The notes under the pieces: model-generated
Seen by the model: the letters and a program-made list of their open reading frames with translations, nothing else
The model's database searches: none
What the model was told of the DNA's origin: nothing
Source: Bacteroides faecichinchillae JCM 17102
Lineage (GTDB): Bacteria > Bacteroidota > Bacteroidia > Bacteroidales > Bacteroidaceae
Direction: 5' to 3'
DNA length: 64,000 nucleotides
NCBI RefSeq assembly: GCF_000614145.1
Contig: NZ_BAKK01000006.1
Coordinates: 62,001 to 126,000 of the forward strand
Made by a program: the position numbers and the translations under genes
Shown: positions 47,813 through 56,814 of the stretch, piece by piece
Layout of the letters: each line of letters opens with the position of its first letter
Numbering within the stretch: the first letter of the stretch is position 1

Positions 47813-47977
47813 GAAAAAGAAGTTGTATCAAAATACTGATTAACATCTGCTTCTATCATCCCAAACGTAGTGAAGATTTTCTTTTCTGACTCATACAGAA
47901 AGTAAATTCTTCACTATGTTTATAATAAGAGAGCAAAATGATAACCATTATCAATTTTGATACAACCTCTTTTTCTT
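47811..47977. repeat. 167-bp element with 24-bp terminal inverted repeats
   Basis: 47811-47834 and 47954-47977 are inverted copies with 23 of 24 bases matching and carry TTGTATCAAAAT. A second hairpin lies inside (TAGTGAAGA 47868-47876 with TCTTCACTA 47908-47916). The left end overlaps the nuclease stop codon. It may be a non-autonomous (MITE-like) element or a large terminator between convergent genes. The arm core recurs at 5592-5628. Confidence 0.65.
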
Positions 47978-48021
47978 TATAAGGACTTTAGAAATAGTCC
48001 TTTCTATCTTAAAACCTGAAA

Positions 48022-49155
48022 TTATCGCTGCAACAATGGCACTGAGAAACTAAACGTAGATCCTTCTCCTTCTTTCGAAGTGAACCAAAGATCACCTCCA
48101 TTCTTAACCACAAAATCCTTGCAAAGTAACAATCCAAGTCCGGATCCTTCTTCATTATTCGTACCGAAAGTACTGAAATGTGTATCCGTATGCAGCAATT
48201 TCTTCTGATTTGTCTCGTCAATACCACAACCGGAGTCCTTCACACTAACCACTGCCATGCTATCCTCTTCTGTCAAAGATATCACTATCTCAGTTCCTTC
48301 ATTACTAAATTTAATAGCATTACTGATCAAATTACGAATTACCGTTTTTATCATATCAATGTCGGCTCTTACTTCTACCCGGTCTGAAGAAATGTCAAGT
48401 ACAATCTTTATCTTCTTCAATCCGGCTACCATATTGAAGATCTCACTTACACCTTCTATTACTTCTACCAGATTGATATCCTGATAAACTACTTTCAACT
48501 TACCGATCTGGCTTTTAGTCCATTTCAATAAATTATCAAGCAGAGAAAATACGTCTTCCGTCGTTTGATTAGCCATCGTAAGTAGTTCGTACATCTCGTC
48601 ACCTATCGTCTGAGTTGGCAGGTTCAAAATCAGCATATTCAGTACCATTTTGATTGATCCCATTGGTGAACGCAAGTCATGTGCTATCACAGAATAAAGT
48701 TTATCACGTCCCATGATTGTTCTGCGTAATTCCTCTGTTTGTGCCACAATAATCCGTTTAGCAGCCACCAAAGAAATCTGGTGAGTCACACGAATAATTA
48801 ATTCTTCTTTGTTAAAAGGCTTTGAGATAAAATCATTCCCCCCTACCTGAAATCCCTTTACAATATCTGCTGTACTATTCAGCGCTGTAAGAAAAATAAT
48901 AGGAATTTCACTCATTATCGAATCAGCTTTCATTTTTGTGGCGACCTCGAATCCACTCATATCTGGCATCATGACATCCAGCAATACTAAATCAGGTTTT
49001 TCTTTTTCAACCTGTTCCAAAGCTTGCTGTCCATTATTTGCCGTTACAATATTGAATTTCTCATTTGTCAAAAGCACTTTCAACAGAAGGACATTCGAAA
49101 TCACGTCATCCACAATAAGGATCTTATATTCGGACGGATTTATTTCCACATTCAT
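48022..49155 (-). CDS. Response regulator-histidine kinase hybrid (REC-HisKA-HATPase)
   Basis: 377 residues, no membrane segment. The receiver comes first (about 10-130; phospho-Asp in LVLLDVMMPDMSG, Lys in FISKPFNKEE). The kinase follows: HisKA (YSVIAHDLRSPMGSIKMVL, His about 158), N-box IRNLISNAIKFS, and G-boxes KDSGCGID and GSGLGLLLCKDF. The receiver-first order suggests it receives a phosphate from another kinase. It follows the UDP-glucuronate decarboxylase gene by 22 bp on the same strand. Any link to capsule or polysaccharide control is inference. Confidence 0.9.
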   Translation of the reverse strand: MNVEINPSEYKILIVDDVISNVLLLKVLLTNEKFNIVTANNGQQALEQVEKEKPDLVLLDVMMPDMSGFEVATKMKADSIMSEIPIIFLTALNSTADIVKGFQVGGNDFISKPFNKEELIIRVTHQISLVAAKRIIVAQTEELRRTIMGRDKLYSVIAHDLRSPMGSIKMVLNMLILNLPTQTIGDEMYELLTMANQTTEDVFSLLDNLLKWTKSQIGKLKVVYQDINLVEVIEGVSEIFNMVAGLKKIKIVLDISSDRVEVRADIDMIKTVIRNLISNAIKFSNEGTEIVISLTEEDSMAVVSVKDSGCGIDETNQKKLLHTDTHFSTFGTNNEEGSGLGLLLCKDFVVKNGGDLWFTSKEGEGSTFSFSVPLLQR

Positions 49156-49177
49156 ATCTTCGATTTTTTAGATTACA

Positions 49178-50107
49178 TCAAATTTGTTTAAAATACTCAA
49201 TCATTCGTAGCAGTCCTTCTTCTAATTCGATTGTCGGTTGCCATCCTAGTTTTTCCTTTGCCAATGTTATATCCGGTTGTCGTTGTCTCGGATCGTCGTG
49301 TGGTAAAGGCTTGAAAACAATCTTCGAAGCAGATCCAACTAATTGAATCACTTTCTCTGCTAATTCAAGCATTGAGAATTCATGTGTATTTCCAATATTC
49401 ACAGGACCTGTAAAATCATCCTCAGTATTCATCATTCTCACCATCCCCTCAACCATGTCATCTATATACTGGAAACTACGTGTCTGTTTACCATCTCCAT
49501 AAATAGTAATATCTTCATTTTTTAATGCCTGCGTGATAAAGTTGGATACCACACGTCCATCATTTGGCAACATCCGCGGTCCATATGTATTAAATATACG
49601 AATTATTTTTACGCGAACCTTATTCTGACGAAAATAATCCATACATAAAGTTTCCGCACAACGTTTCCCTTCGTCATAGCATGAACGGTAACCTATCGGA
49701 TTCACATTTCCCCAATAATTCTCAGGTTGGGGATGAATAGCCGGATCGCCATATACTTCGCTGGTAGAAGCCTGCAATATCTTAGCATTCACTTTCTTTG
49801 CCAGTCCAAGCATATTAAAGGTTCCCAATACTGACGTTTTAGTCGTCTGAATCGAATCATATTGATAATGAATGGGCGATGCCGGACAAGCTAAATTATA
49901 GATTTCATCTACTTCGACAAAAAAAGGAAAGGTTACGTCATGTTCTACTAACCTAAAATTAGGCTCATTCATCAAGTGCTTTATATTATCTTGAGAACCT
50001 GTAAAAAAGTTATCCAAGCATATAACATAATAACCTTCTTTTATGAGTCGTGTACAAAGATGAGAACCTATAAAACCGGCCCCACCGCTTACCAATATTC
50101 TCTTCAT
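49178..50107 (-). CDS. UDP-glucuronate decarboxylase (UDP-xylose synthase)
   Basis: 309 residues, the usual length for bacterial UXS. NAD loop GGAGFIGSH at residue 8, TSEVYGDP with the catalytic Thr/Ser, YDEGKR with the Tyr-xxx-Lys pair, and [10 protein letters not shown]. It turns UDP-glucuronate into UDP-xylose with bound NAD+, for capsule or glycan synthesis. No UDP-glucose dehydrogenase gene is adjacent. A -7 element TATATTTG lies at 50154-50161 on the minus strand. Confidence 0.92.
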   Translation of the reverse strand: MKRILVSGGAGFIGSHLCTRLIKEGYYVICLDNFFTGSQDNIKHLMNEPNFRLVEHDVTFPFFVEVDEIYNLACPASPIHYQYDSIQTTKTSVLGTFNMLGLAKKVNAKILQASTSEVYGDPAIHPQPENYWGNVNPIGYRSCYDEGKRCAETLCMDYFRQNKVRVKIIRIFNTYGPRMLPNDGRVVSNFITQALKNEDITIYGDGKQTRSFQYIDDMVEGMVRMMNTEDDFTGPVNIGNTHEFSMLELAEKVIQLVGSASKIVFKPLPHDDPRQRQPDITLAKEKLGWQPTIELEEGLLRMIEYFKQI

Positions 50108-50153
50108 TTTTACTTTTACTATTTTTTAATCTCTCTGTTTTGTTTATTGAATA

Positions 50154-50161
50154 CAAATATA
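50154..50161 (-). promoter_or_regulatory. -7 element for the UXS/kinase unit
   Basis: TATATTTG on the minus strand, 46 bp before the UXS start codon. Confidence 0.5.
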
Positions 50162-50273
50162 ACCACTTTACCCCTAATATGCAAATCAAACAATCAAAAA
50201 TAGTTGCGATTTCCGAAACAACTCTCCTTTCGCAAATGTTAATTATAAAAATGTAATATTTACCGTAGAAATT

Positions 50274-51233
50274 ATGATAACATCTGAATTAAATACGGGA
50301 CTCATAGACGCCGTAAGAGAAAAATTATCACCGAAAGAAAACATAGCCAATCTACTAATGGATACTCTTTTCATAGGTAAAGAAGCCATCTACAGACGGT
50401 TGCGCGGCGAGGTCCCTTTCACACTGGAAGAAGCCGCCCTTATTTCAAGAAAACTGGGCGTATCACTGGATAAAATTGTTGGAGTAAGTTTCAGTGCCAA
50501 TGCTGTATTCGACATGAATGTAGTAAACCATAACGATCCTTTTGAAACCTACTATACAATCCTAAATAAATATACCAAATTACTGTATACAATGCGGGAT
50601 GATCCGACTTCCACCTTAGGAACTTCCTCCAATGTCATCCCTCAAACGCTTTATCTGAAATATGATATCTTGTCGAAGTTTCGCCTATTCAAATGGATGT
50701 ATCAGAATATGCATATACAATGCAAACATTTCGAAGAAATGGAAATCCCTAAAAAAATATACGATATCCAGAAAGACTTTGTTGCAACCACACAACATAT
50801 CCATTCCACAGATTACATTTGGGATAATATGATCTTCCATCATCTGATCAATGACCTCCAGTATTTTTCTGACATTCATCTCATCTCAGATAAGGAAAAA
50901 TTGCATATCAAGGACGAATTGCATCAATTGGTGAACGAATTGGAAGAATTGGCTATTACAGGAAAAACGGAAGCTGGTAATGATATACATATCTATGTTT
51001 CCCATATCAATTTTGAAGCGACCTACAGCTATCTGGAATCCAACTCACTCCAACTTAGCATGATACGGGTATATTCTATCAATTCTATTACGACTCAGGA
51101 TTGCGAAATGTTCCTAAGCCTGAAAGAATGGATACAGTCATTAAAGAAATTCTCTACCCTAATTTCCGAAAGCGGAGAGATGCAACGTATCCAGTTCTTC
51201 AAGCAACAACGAGAAATTATCAATATACTGTAG
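50274..51233 (+). CDS. Helix-turn-helix regulator-like protein, copy 1
   Basis: 319 residues. The N-terminal HTH domain (about 18-70: ANLLMDTLFIGKEAIYRRLR and LEEAALISRKLGVSLDKIVG) resembles the BetR/XRE type. The rest is a long alpha-helical domain of unknown function with FEATYSYLES and MIRVYSINSI patterns. It has a close paralogue immediately downstream (51470). No membrane segment is seen, and the effector is unknown. A 16-bp hairpin follows at once. Confidence 0.75.
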   Translation: MITSELNTGLIDAVREKLSPKENIANLLMDTLFIGKEAIYRRLRGEVPFTLEEAALISRKLGVSLDKIVGVSFSANAVFDMNVVNHNDPFETYYTILNKYTKLLYTMRDDPTSTLGTSSNVIPQTLYLKYDILSKFRLFKWMYQNMHIQCKHFEEMEIPKKIYDIQKDFVATTQHIHSTDYIWDNMIFHHLINDLQYFSDIHLISDKEKLHIKDELHQLVNELEELAITGKTEAGNDIHIYVSHINFEATYSYLESNSLQLSMIRVYSINSITTQDCEMFLSLKEWIQSLKKFSTLISESGEMQRIQFFKQQREIINIL

Positions 51234-51268
51234 AATCTTTCTGTTTCGATTTTCGAAACAGAAAGATT
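51234..51268 (+). terminator. 16-bp perfect hairpin after HTH copy 1
   Basis: 51234-51249 pairs perfectly with 51253-51268 around a 3-nt TTT loop, directly after the stop codon. The tail TATATAG is short on T. Confidence 0.75.
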
Positions 51269-51415
51269 TATATAGTTACAATATTCGAAAGAACACCTAT
51301 CTCTTTTCTCGCGTTTTTCATTCTGCGATCATAACCTCGTCTTTTCCTCCTTAATCAGAAAGACTACATATTTTTCATACTTGTTTTAACATACTAAACT
51401 CTCATCCATAAACTT

Positions 51416-51423
51416 TAAATTTG
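51416..51423 (+). promoter_or_regulatory. -7 element for HTH copy 2
   Basis: TAAATTTG, 46 bp before the start at 51470. Confidence 0.5.
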
Positions 51424-51469
51424 CAGTGAAGATATATCTAAACATATTATTAATCAAAAAAAGAAGAAT

Positions 51470-52431
51470 ATGATGAAAAATAATATTGCCAATGAGTTGA
51501 TTGCAGAGATGAAAGTGAGAATTCCCAAGGGACAGAATCTTGCCACCTATCTGACAGACACTTTATGTATGGGAAAAGAAGCAGTCTATCGGAGGCTTCG
51601 GGGTGAAGTCGTTTTTACGTTCGATGAAATAGCTTTGCTTTCTTGCCGGTTAGGCATTTCCATCGACCAAATCATCGGTAATCATCTTGCCAATCGGGTA
51701 ACGTTCGATCTGAACCTACTTCGTGCACAAAATCCGATGGAAAGTTATTACGAAATTATTGACCGTTATCAAAAGATATTCGACTATGTGAAAAGTGATA
51801 GTAGTACGGAGATATATACCGCCTCTAATCTGCTTCCATTCACTCTTTATTCCTCCTATGAATATATGTCTAAATTTCGCATTTGTCGTTGGATTTACCA
51901 GAATGAGCATATAAAAACGCCTAATTCACTAACTGATATGAAGATAGAAGACCGGATTGTCAATGCACATAAGAAATTGAGTGAGAGTGTGAGACAATGC
52001 CAGAAGACATATTTCATTTGGGATACCAATATCTTTTACTCTTTCATTAAGAGATTAAATACTTTGCTAGCTTGAACCTGATATCGGAAGAAGATGTAAG
52101 CCATTTAAAAGATGAACTTTATCAATTGCTTTTAGTTATGGAGAATCTATCTAACAAAGGAGAATTCGGAAATGGTAAGAAAGTCTATTTTTATCTTTCT
52201 AATATTGATTTCGAGGCAACCTATAGCTTTATACAGAAAAAAGACTTCCAAATCAGCCTGCTACGTGTTTATTCCATCAATTCTATGGATTCTCAAAGTC
52301 AACATATCTGCCAGATGCAACAAAAATGGATCCAGTCGTTGAAACGACATTCTCTTTTAATCTCTGGCAGCGCAGAAGTACAACGCATCACCTTTTTTGA
52401 AAAGCAACAGGCAATAATCGATACGTTGTAA
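51470..52431 (+). CDS. Helix-turn-helix regulator-like protein, copy 2 (-1 frameshift near 52057)
   Basis: About 320 residues when rejoined and clearly paralogous to the gene at 50274: YRRLRGEV, then CRLGISIDQIIGN, and the C-terminal FEATYSF and LRVYSINSM patterns. The frame breaks at FIKRLNTLLA. One missing A in TTAAATAC restores LKYFASLNLISEEDVSHLKD, parallel to LQYFSDIHLISDKEKLHIKD in copy 1. The paralogue thus gives direct proof of the intended frame. An 11-bp hairpin follows. Confidence 0.75.
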
Positions 52432-52440
52432 ATATAGAAA

Positions 52441-52468
52441 CAGGTCAGGATGTAATTATCCTGACCTG
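52441..52468 (+). terminator. Hairpin after HTH copy 2
   Basis: A perfect 11-bp GC-containing stem (52441-52451 with 52458-52468) and a 6-nt loop, with a CT-rich rather than T-rich tail. The remaining gap to 52716 shows nothing I can support. Confidence 0.6.
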
Positions 52469-52716
52469 CTCTCTCAAGAACAGATTTTACTTTCCACCCT
52501 CACTCTTTAAGGCGGGAGCATTTAACTCCCAATCTGTACCCGAATTACTTTTTCAGCTCAGTTTATATCTTGATCCTTTTTTCAATCACGTTGCAAATAT
52601 CGTGAAATTCTAATGAAATACTATTGAAGGTCCATTTCTGAATTTATAAATACTTAAAATATAAAATGCTACTAATGAAAAGGAGTAAATCTTCAATTTC
52701 ACTTTCCAATACAAAA

Positions 52717-53259
52717 TTAATATGATTTTCTTTCTGTTTCAGTAGGAGCCACTTCATCAGGAATACTAAATTCATGATTCGCAAACAAGTCTGCTAATCC
52801 GGAAATCTGCTTCAGACGTAACAACTCGTCACGGTCCATACCAATATTTTTCATTATCCATTGATCGGACATACCTGCTTTGTCCAATTCAGCAACAATA
52901 TGACACATCAATTCAATATTATGCATTCCTCGTGCACGATTGTGTCGGATCGTTGAACTCATTCGGTTCGATAAATCCTTATCAATTACTACAATTGGAA
53001 GCAATCCATTCTCGCGTTGATAAATACGTTTCGAAGTTTTCAATACCGTATAACGATGATAACCGTCCACCAAAATGTAACGATCTTTATCTTTGTCATA
53101 ATAGCATACACAAGGCATTGTAAATCCATCTTCCCAGATCGACAGCTCCAGCAACTTCATTTCAGGTGGAGCAACCACATTAGGGTTATAATCATTTGCA
53201 AATACCTTTTCTACAGGTACGGCTTTCACTCCGTAAACCGGACTTTTATCAACACTCAT
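52717..53259 (-). CDS. ParB/Srx-like (IbrB-like) protein
   Basis: 180 residues. A ParB N-terminal/sulfiredoxin fold with VEKVFANDYNPNVV, then the hallmark DGYHRY (about 74-79) and RHNRARG (about 110-116), then a short helical domain resembling an HTH (AGMSDQWIMKNIGMDRDELL). It lacks a centromere-binding/partition context and a parA gene. Its start overlaps the end of the PP-loop gene by 4 nt. Pairs of this type are known as IbrB with IbrA. The biochemical activity is unknown, but the fold can bind nucleotides. Confidence 0.8.
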   Translation of the reverse strand: MSVDKSPVYGVKAVPVEKVFANDYNPNVVAPPEMKLLELSIWEDGFTMPCVCYYDKDKDRYILVDGYHRYTVLKTSKRIYQRENGLLPIVVIDKDLSNRMSSTIRHNRARGMHNIELMCHIVAELDKAGMSDQWIMKNIGMDRDELLRLKQISGLADLFANHEFSIPDEVAPTETERKSY

Positions 53260-54565
53260 GATACTATAATTCTATATTGTTCCATAATTTGACTTCTTTT
53301 ACTCATCTCTTCCTTTGTCGGAGAAAATCCCATGTACTTACAAGCATGATCATTCTTCAGAATACAAATACACATTCGTTTATAAGTAGGTATCTCCCGG
53401 AATTCCGGAATATCAATATCTTCCTGATATTCCATACGTACCGGTTTCTTCAGGGTTTTATAGTTACTGTTATCCATCACAATGATAGGCACTTTGGCAT
53501 CAATCAACTTCTTAATCGTAGCATCACTCAGACAGCTCCCTTGGTCCGCCAAAAGCTTACACTTACCGACAGCTTCCGAAGATAATTCTTGCGCGCACGC
53601 TCCGGCAAAGTAGATAATAAGAAATACATAAATTCACGCCAGGTATATCCCTCCGGTAACTTCACAGACTGCCATCCCATAGCGTGCGTACCACCATACA
53701 TACCGGTAAAATTCACTCCATTTACACGTCCGATCATTTTTCCCCAGGTATTAGGATCGAGCACCCGATAAAGCGCCAGACTCTCTTGTGCTTCATTGAT
53801 AAACGGGCTCGCTACACGCTGACGTTCCAAATTTACTCCAGCACGATAATAAAGGTCATACAATGTATTATAATCCCATTTGAATTTCCCATTAGCCGTC
53901 CAGACATCCGTTGTTTTCCAATCAAAAATAGGATATGCATTATAAATATCACATCCCACTTTCGAGGTCCACTTATATTTATGATACATTTGGAACTTCC
54001 GACTCATATAAATGCATCTCCAACGATTGAAACTTTCTTGTGTACGAATTCCAATCAGACAGCAGGTACGTACCGCATCATTTTTATCATGTATCCATTG
54101 AGCAAAACGCATTTGGAATTCATAATCCCACATCGTAGTATTGTAAAAAGGAAAATCATCCTTAGTCAAAGCCCCTTTGGGCATAGGACGTACCCATAGA
54201 TCCTTTTTACTTTCTTCCCATGGACGCCAAAAAGATTGATACATTGACGTACAAGTAGCTACACGAAAAGGCACACAGACACGATATACGTCCAGAATAT
54301 CTTTATTAGCTTCTAATATCCGGTCCACATAATCAATGGTCATTTTATACTGGATCTCATAATCCATATGAAAAACGCTTAAACGTACTTTCAGATTATT
54401 TTGCCGAATATAATCAATACACATATTCAACAATACCCCGCTATCTTTACCTCCTGAGAAAGATACATAAACATTATCAAATTCGTTAAATATCATCCTC
54501 AGCCGTTCTTGCGCCAATTCATATACATTTTTCGTTCCTGCAATTTTCTTCTTCCCCATAATCAA
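53256..54565 (-). CDS. PP-loop/PAPS-reductase-like protein with DUF3440 tail, IbrA-like (-1 frameshift near 53540)
   Basis: About 436 residues when rejoined. The PP-loop is SFSGGKDSGVLLN (about 36-48). A Cys-containing segment RTCCLIGIRTQESFNRW follows, and IFDWKTTDVW is typical of PAPS-reductase-like enzymes. The DUF3440 tail (FREIPTYKRMCICILKNDH, KYMGFSPTKEE) lies in another frame. One lost base after GGAGCTGT rejoins them as GxVLSDATIKKL. This group activates sulfur or nucleotide chemistry but is not the assimilatory enzyme; no sulfate genes are near. The GNAT gene ends 2 bp before it and the ParB-like gene overlaps it by 4 nt. Confidence 0.82.
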
Positions 54566-54567
54566 AA

Positions 54568-54975
54568 CTATCTAAACATTTTCACATAACGTGTCCATTT
54601 CATGTCAATAGGTGCAAATTCGAATTTTTCGAAAGTCTCCTTATCTTGTATCAATGTCACCGAGTTGAGTATCCAACCTTCAGATATAAATTCTTTCATT
54701 ATGGCAGGCAACAGCATAGACAATATCTCATCCCGCTTTTTAGCTTCCGCTGCTATATAATAATTATTGATTATTGCTCTTTTTCCACTCTTTTGTTCCA
54801 CCGGAATAAAGCCAATAACTTCTCGGCTCTCAAAGGCAACGAACCATATAAAATTATCGTTTGTCTTAAACGGATAATTATTATTTGCACGTATCACTTC
54901 CGGATCCATCACCAAAGGCGCTAAAAACCGATATAATTGTTTGTCTTTTCCTTTTAACTGTATTACCTGTATCAT
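54568..54975 (-). CDS. GNAT-fold protein of the PP-loop/ParB operon
   Basis: 135 residues. An acetyltransferase-like fold is suggested by the order of strands (FIWFVAFESREVIGFIPV, then RAIINNYYIAAEAKKRDEIL, then WILNSVTLIQDKETFEKF), but the acetyl-CoA loop is degenerate. It opens the three-gene operon, 19 bp from a -7 element. Its constant position suggests a structural or modifying role in the same system. The function is unknown. Confidence 0.6.
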   Translation of the reverse strand: MIQVIQLKGKDKQLYRFLAPLVMDPEVIRANNNYPFKTNDNFIWFVAFESREVIGFIPVEQKSGKRAIINNYYIAAEAKKRDEILSMLLPAIMKEFISEGWILNSVTLIQDKETFEKFEFAPIDMKWTRYVKMFR

Positions 54976-54994
54976 AGCATTTTAAATAGATAGA

Positions 54995-55002
54995 CAAAAG
55001 TA
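54995..55002 (-). promoter_or_regulatory. -7 element for the GNAT/PP-loop/ParB operon
   Basis: TACTTTTG on the minus strand, 19 bp before the start codon at 54975. Confidence 0.55.
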
Positions 55003-55101
55003 AAGAAAAAAATCTTTATGTTAGCATAATTGAGAAATAAAACATTTATTTTAAGCAATTAATCCATGTGGTAGCGTCCAATTTTGACGTACCTCGTTTT
55101 G

Positions 55102-55124
55102 AAACCCGCCAAACAGCGGGTTTT
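55102..55124 (+). terminator. Hairpin at the edge of the mobile remnant region
   Basis: AAACCCGC (55102-55109) pairs with GCGGGTTT (55116-55123), followed by TTCT. No plus-strand gene precedes it, so it may belong to a lost element. Confidence 0.5.
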
Positions 55125-55164
55125 CTATAAAGTTTATCAAAACGAACTAGATTTTTATTGTTTA

Positions 55165-55503
55165 TTAATTGTTTTCGTCGAACATCAACGACAGTAAATT
55201 GTCATAATCTCGTCGTCTGAACACGATTTTTTGAAAAAACTTTCTCAAAAAAAACAAAACAGACTTTCCTTGCATACGACAATCTTCGATTTGTTCTGGT
55301 GTTAAAAGACGGTTTCGTATTCTCGCTCAAGATTATAAAGTTCCCCTATACATCGTAATATGTATTCGGCATCTTTATCATTACCCAGCTCAAACGCATA
55401 TTTAAATTTAGACCCAGCATGAGCCATGCAACATAGATGTTCTATTTCTACCAACTTATCGTCAAGATACATACATTATAGCCATCTAACTGTAAATCTT
55501 TAA
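55165..55503 (-). pseudogene. IS66-family transposase remnant
   Basis: The minus strand reads LQLDGYNV, then DDKLVEIEHLCCMAHAGSKF, then KDAEYILRCIGELYNLERE and LLTPEQIEDCRMQGKS, ending near 55165. This matches the middle of IS66 transposases (the TDGY and H-C-AH-RKF blocks of the DDE domain). It is broken by frame changes after NVCI and after EYE, and both termini are missing. Only a fragment of about 110 residues survives. Confidence 0.75.
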
Positions 55504-55596
55504 CTTATCTATTTTCTAGAATACTCTTCAAAACTTCTCGGCCATCACTGCCTTAGCCTCTAAAGGTTTTACTACTTCTTCCTCTTTCGTTGATGA

Positions 55597-56300
55597 CTCT
55601 ACTTGCAATGGAACTATTCGAAATGGCAGGAATAGAATTCCCCAAAGAAAAACTGATGAACAACCAGACGGGTACAGTAGGTACAGTAAGTTCAGCCTCT
55701 CCACCGCACACACGCGCACACGTATCCTAATAAGGCGAATGAAAAAGAAAGTCACACACTTCGCCCAGCATTCGACCATGACCGGTTATCATAAAATCTC
55801 CGTACCGACCAAAAATACTGGGAAGTAAAGAAAAGCTTCCTTACTACATGTATGGCATACGAACATGGGTCTGGAATGACAAAAGGATCTAGAGTTTCTC
55901 AAAGAGCATGGCATTCATACACTCCGTATCCGGACATTCCTGACGACAATATCCAAGATAACATTATATCCCGTTGGGATATTACTATCACTCCCAAAGA
56001 TTTTAAAGCCGTAATGAGACTTGTAACCCCTCTGTACCGCCATGCCATGCATATACTATCCTTTCTGCCTTCTACGGAGGTCAGCCATCGAGCAAATGCC
56101 AACCGCGACGCCTTTTCAATTCTCTGGGCAACGAATTTACATGTGCACAGATATTGAAATAGGCTGAAAAAATGGAAATTAAAACTAATACTGCTCTCAG
56201 CTGGCTAAAACGCTTGGTAAAGCGCAAGTTAATTACCAATTTGGACGGTAAGAGAACTTACGCACGCGTATGTGTGTGGGCGCAAGAAGGAGCCGGGTAA
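55597..56300 (+). pseudogene. Decayed DUF3987-type (primase/helicase-like) gene fragments
   Basis: The clearest part is 55852-56300. It reads through PLYRHAMHILSFLPSTEV, then NANRDAF; a lost T shifts the frame to NSLGNEFTCAQILK, then a stop, then AEKMEIKTNTALSWLKRLVK and KLITNLDGKRTYARV. That end is a winged-helix C-terminus of the kind seen on DUF3987 proteins of Bacteroides. An upstream 47-codon piece (55597-55737, with TGTVGTVSSASPPHTRAHV) may be a shuffled tail of a related gene. Such genes often flank capsule loci and integrated elements. The family call is tentative. Confidence 0.5.
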
Positions 56301-56334
56301 AAGTGTACCTACTGCACCCATTTACCCGTAAAAC

Positions 56335-56413
56335 AACCCACTGCTTTAGGTAGGTTAAAGCATAGCTATAGATATTGTAAAGCTATGCTTTACCTCCTAC
56401 AAAGCAGTGGGTT
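56335..56413. repeat. Long imperfect hairpin
   Basis: AACCCACTGCTTT (56335-56347) pairs with AAAGCAGTGGGTT (56401-56413). Inside, AAAGCATAGCT pairs with AGCTATGCTTT around a 13-nt loop. A smaller repeat, CGGGTAAA (56294-56301) with TTTACCCG (56321-56328), lies just before. There is no T tail. It may be the 3' end of the decayed gene or the end of a mobile element. Confidence 0.65.
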
Positions 56414-56440
56414 TATGGTTCACCTAATACATCTACAATC

Positions 56441-56788
56441 AGTCCGGAACCCTGTGGGTATGTTATGTTAATAAGCGAAAGTGAACTATCTTTGCGTTCA
56501 AACTAAAATTATCTGTCCCATGTCTTCCAACCGCAACCTACATAAGTTACTACGAATCATCTTCCCCGAAGTTTTAATGACGTATTTCGAGATCTCCGGT
56601 TTGCATGACAACTCTGTCAAAATCGAAGTTTGGCTTGATGAAAAGAATGAATGCATTTGCAGAATCATTCAATGCAAAAATTAAAGCGTTCAGAGCACAG
56701 TTTAGGGGAGTCGGAGATATACCATTCTTTATTTTTAGATTATGCAAACTAACTGTGTAGATTTAACATACCCACAGGGGGGCGGACT
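56441..56788 (+). mobile_element. Deletion derivative of an insertion sequence with 24-bp ends
   Basis: 56441-56464 and 56765-56788 are inverted copies with 21 of 24 bases matching (shared 15-bp core CCCTGTGGGTATGTT). Between them lies a -7 element TATCTTTG (56487-56494) and a short frame (56481-56684; its likely start, an ATG at 56520, follows the -7 element by 25 bp) that reads like the N-terminus of ISAon1-type transposases (LLRIIFPEVLMTYFEISGL, then KIEVWLDEKN). The rest of the transposase is missing. No clear target duplication is seen in the 8 bp on either side. Confidence 0.6.
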
Positions 56789-56814
56789 AACCCGTTATTA
56801 CTTCCTGAGGGTAA

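Noticed and set aside
55528..56157. The open frames at 55528-55779 (minus) and 55852-56157 (plus) as intact genes
   Set aside because: Both are fragments; the plus-strand one continues out of frame into conserved sequence, so it is part of a pseudogene.
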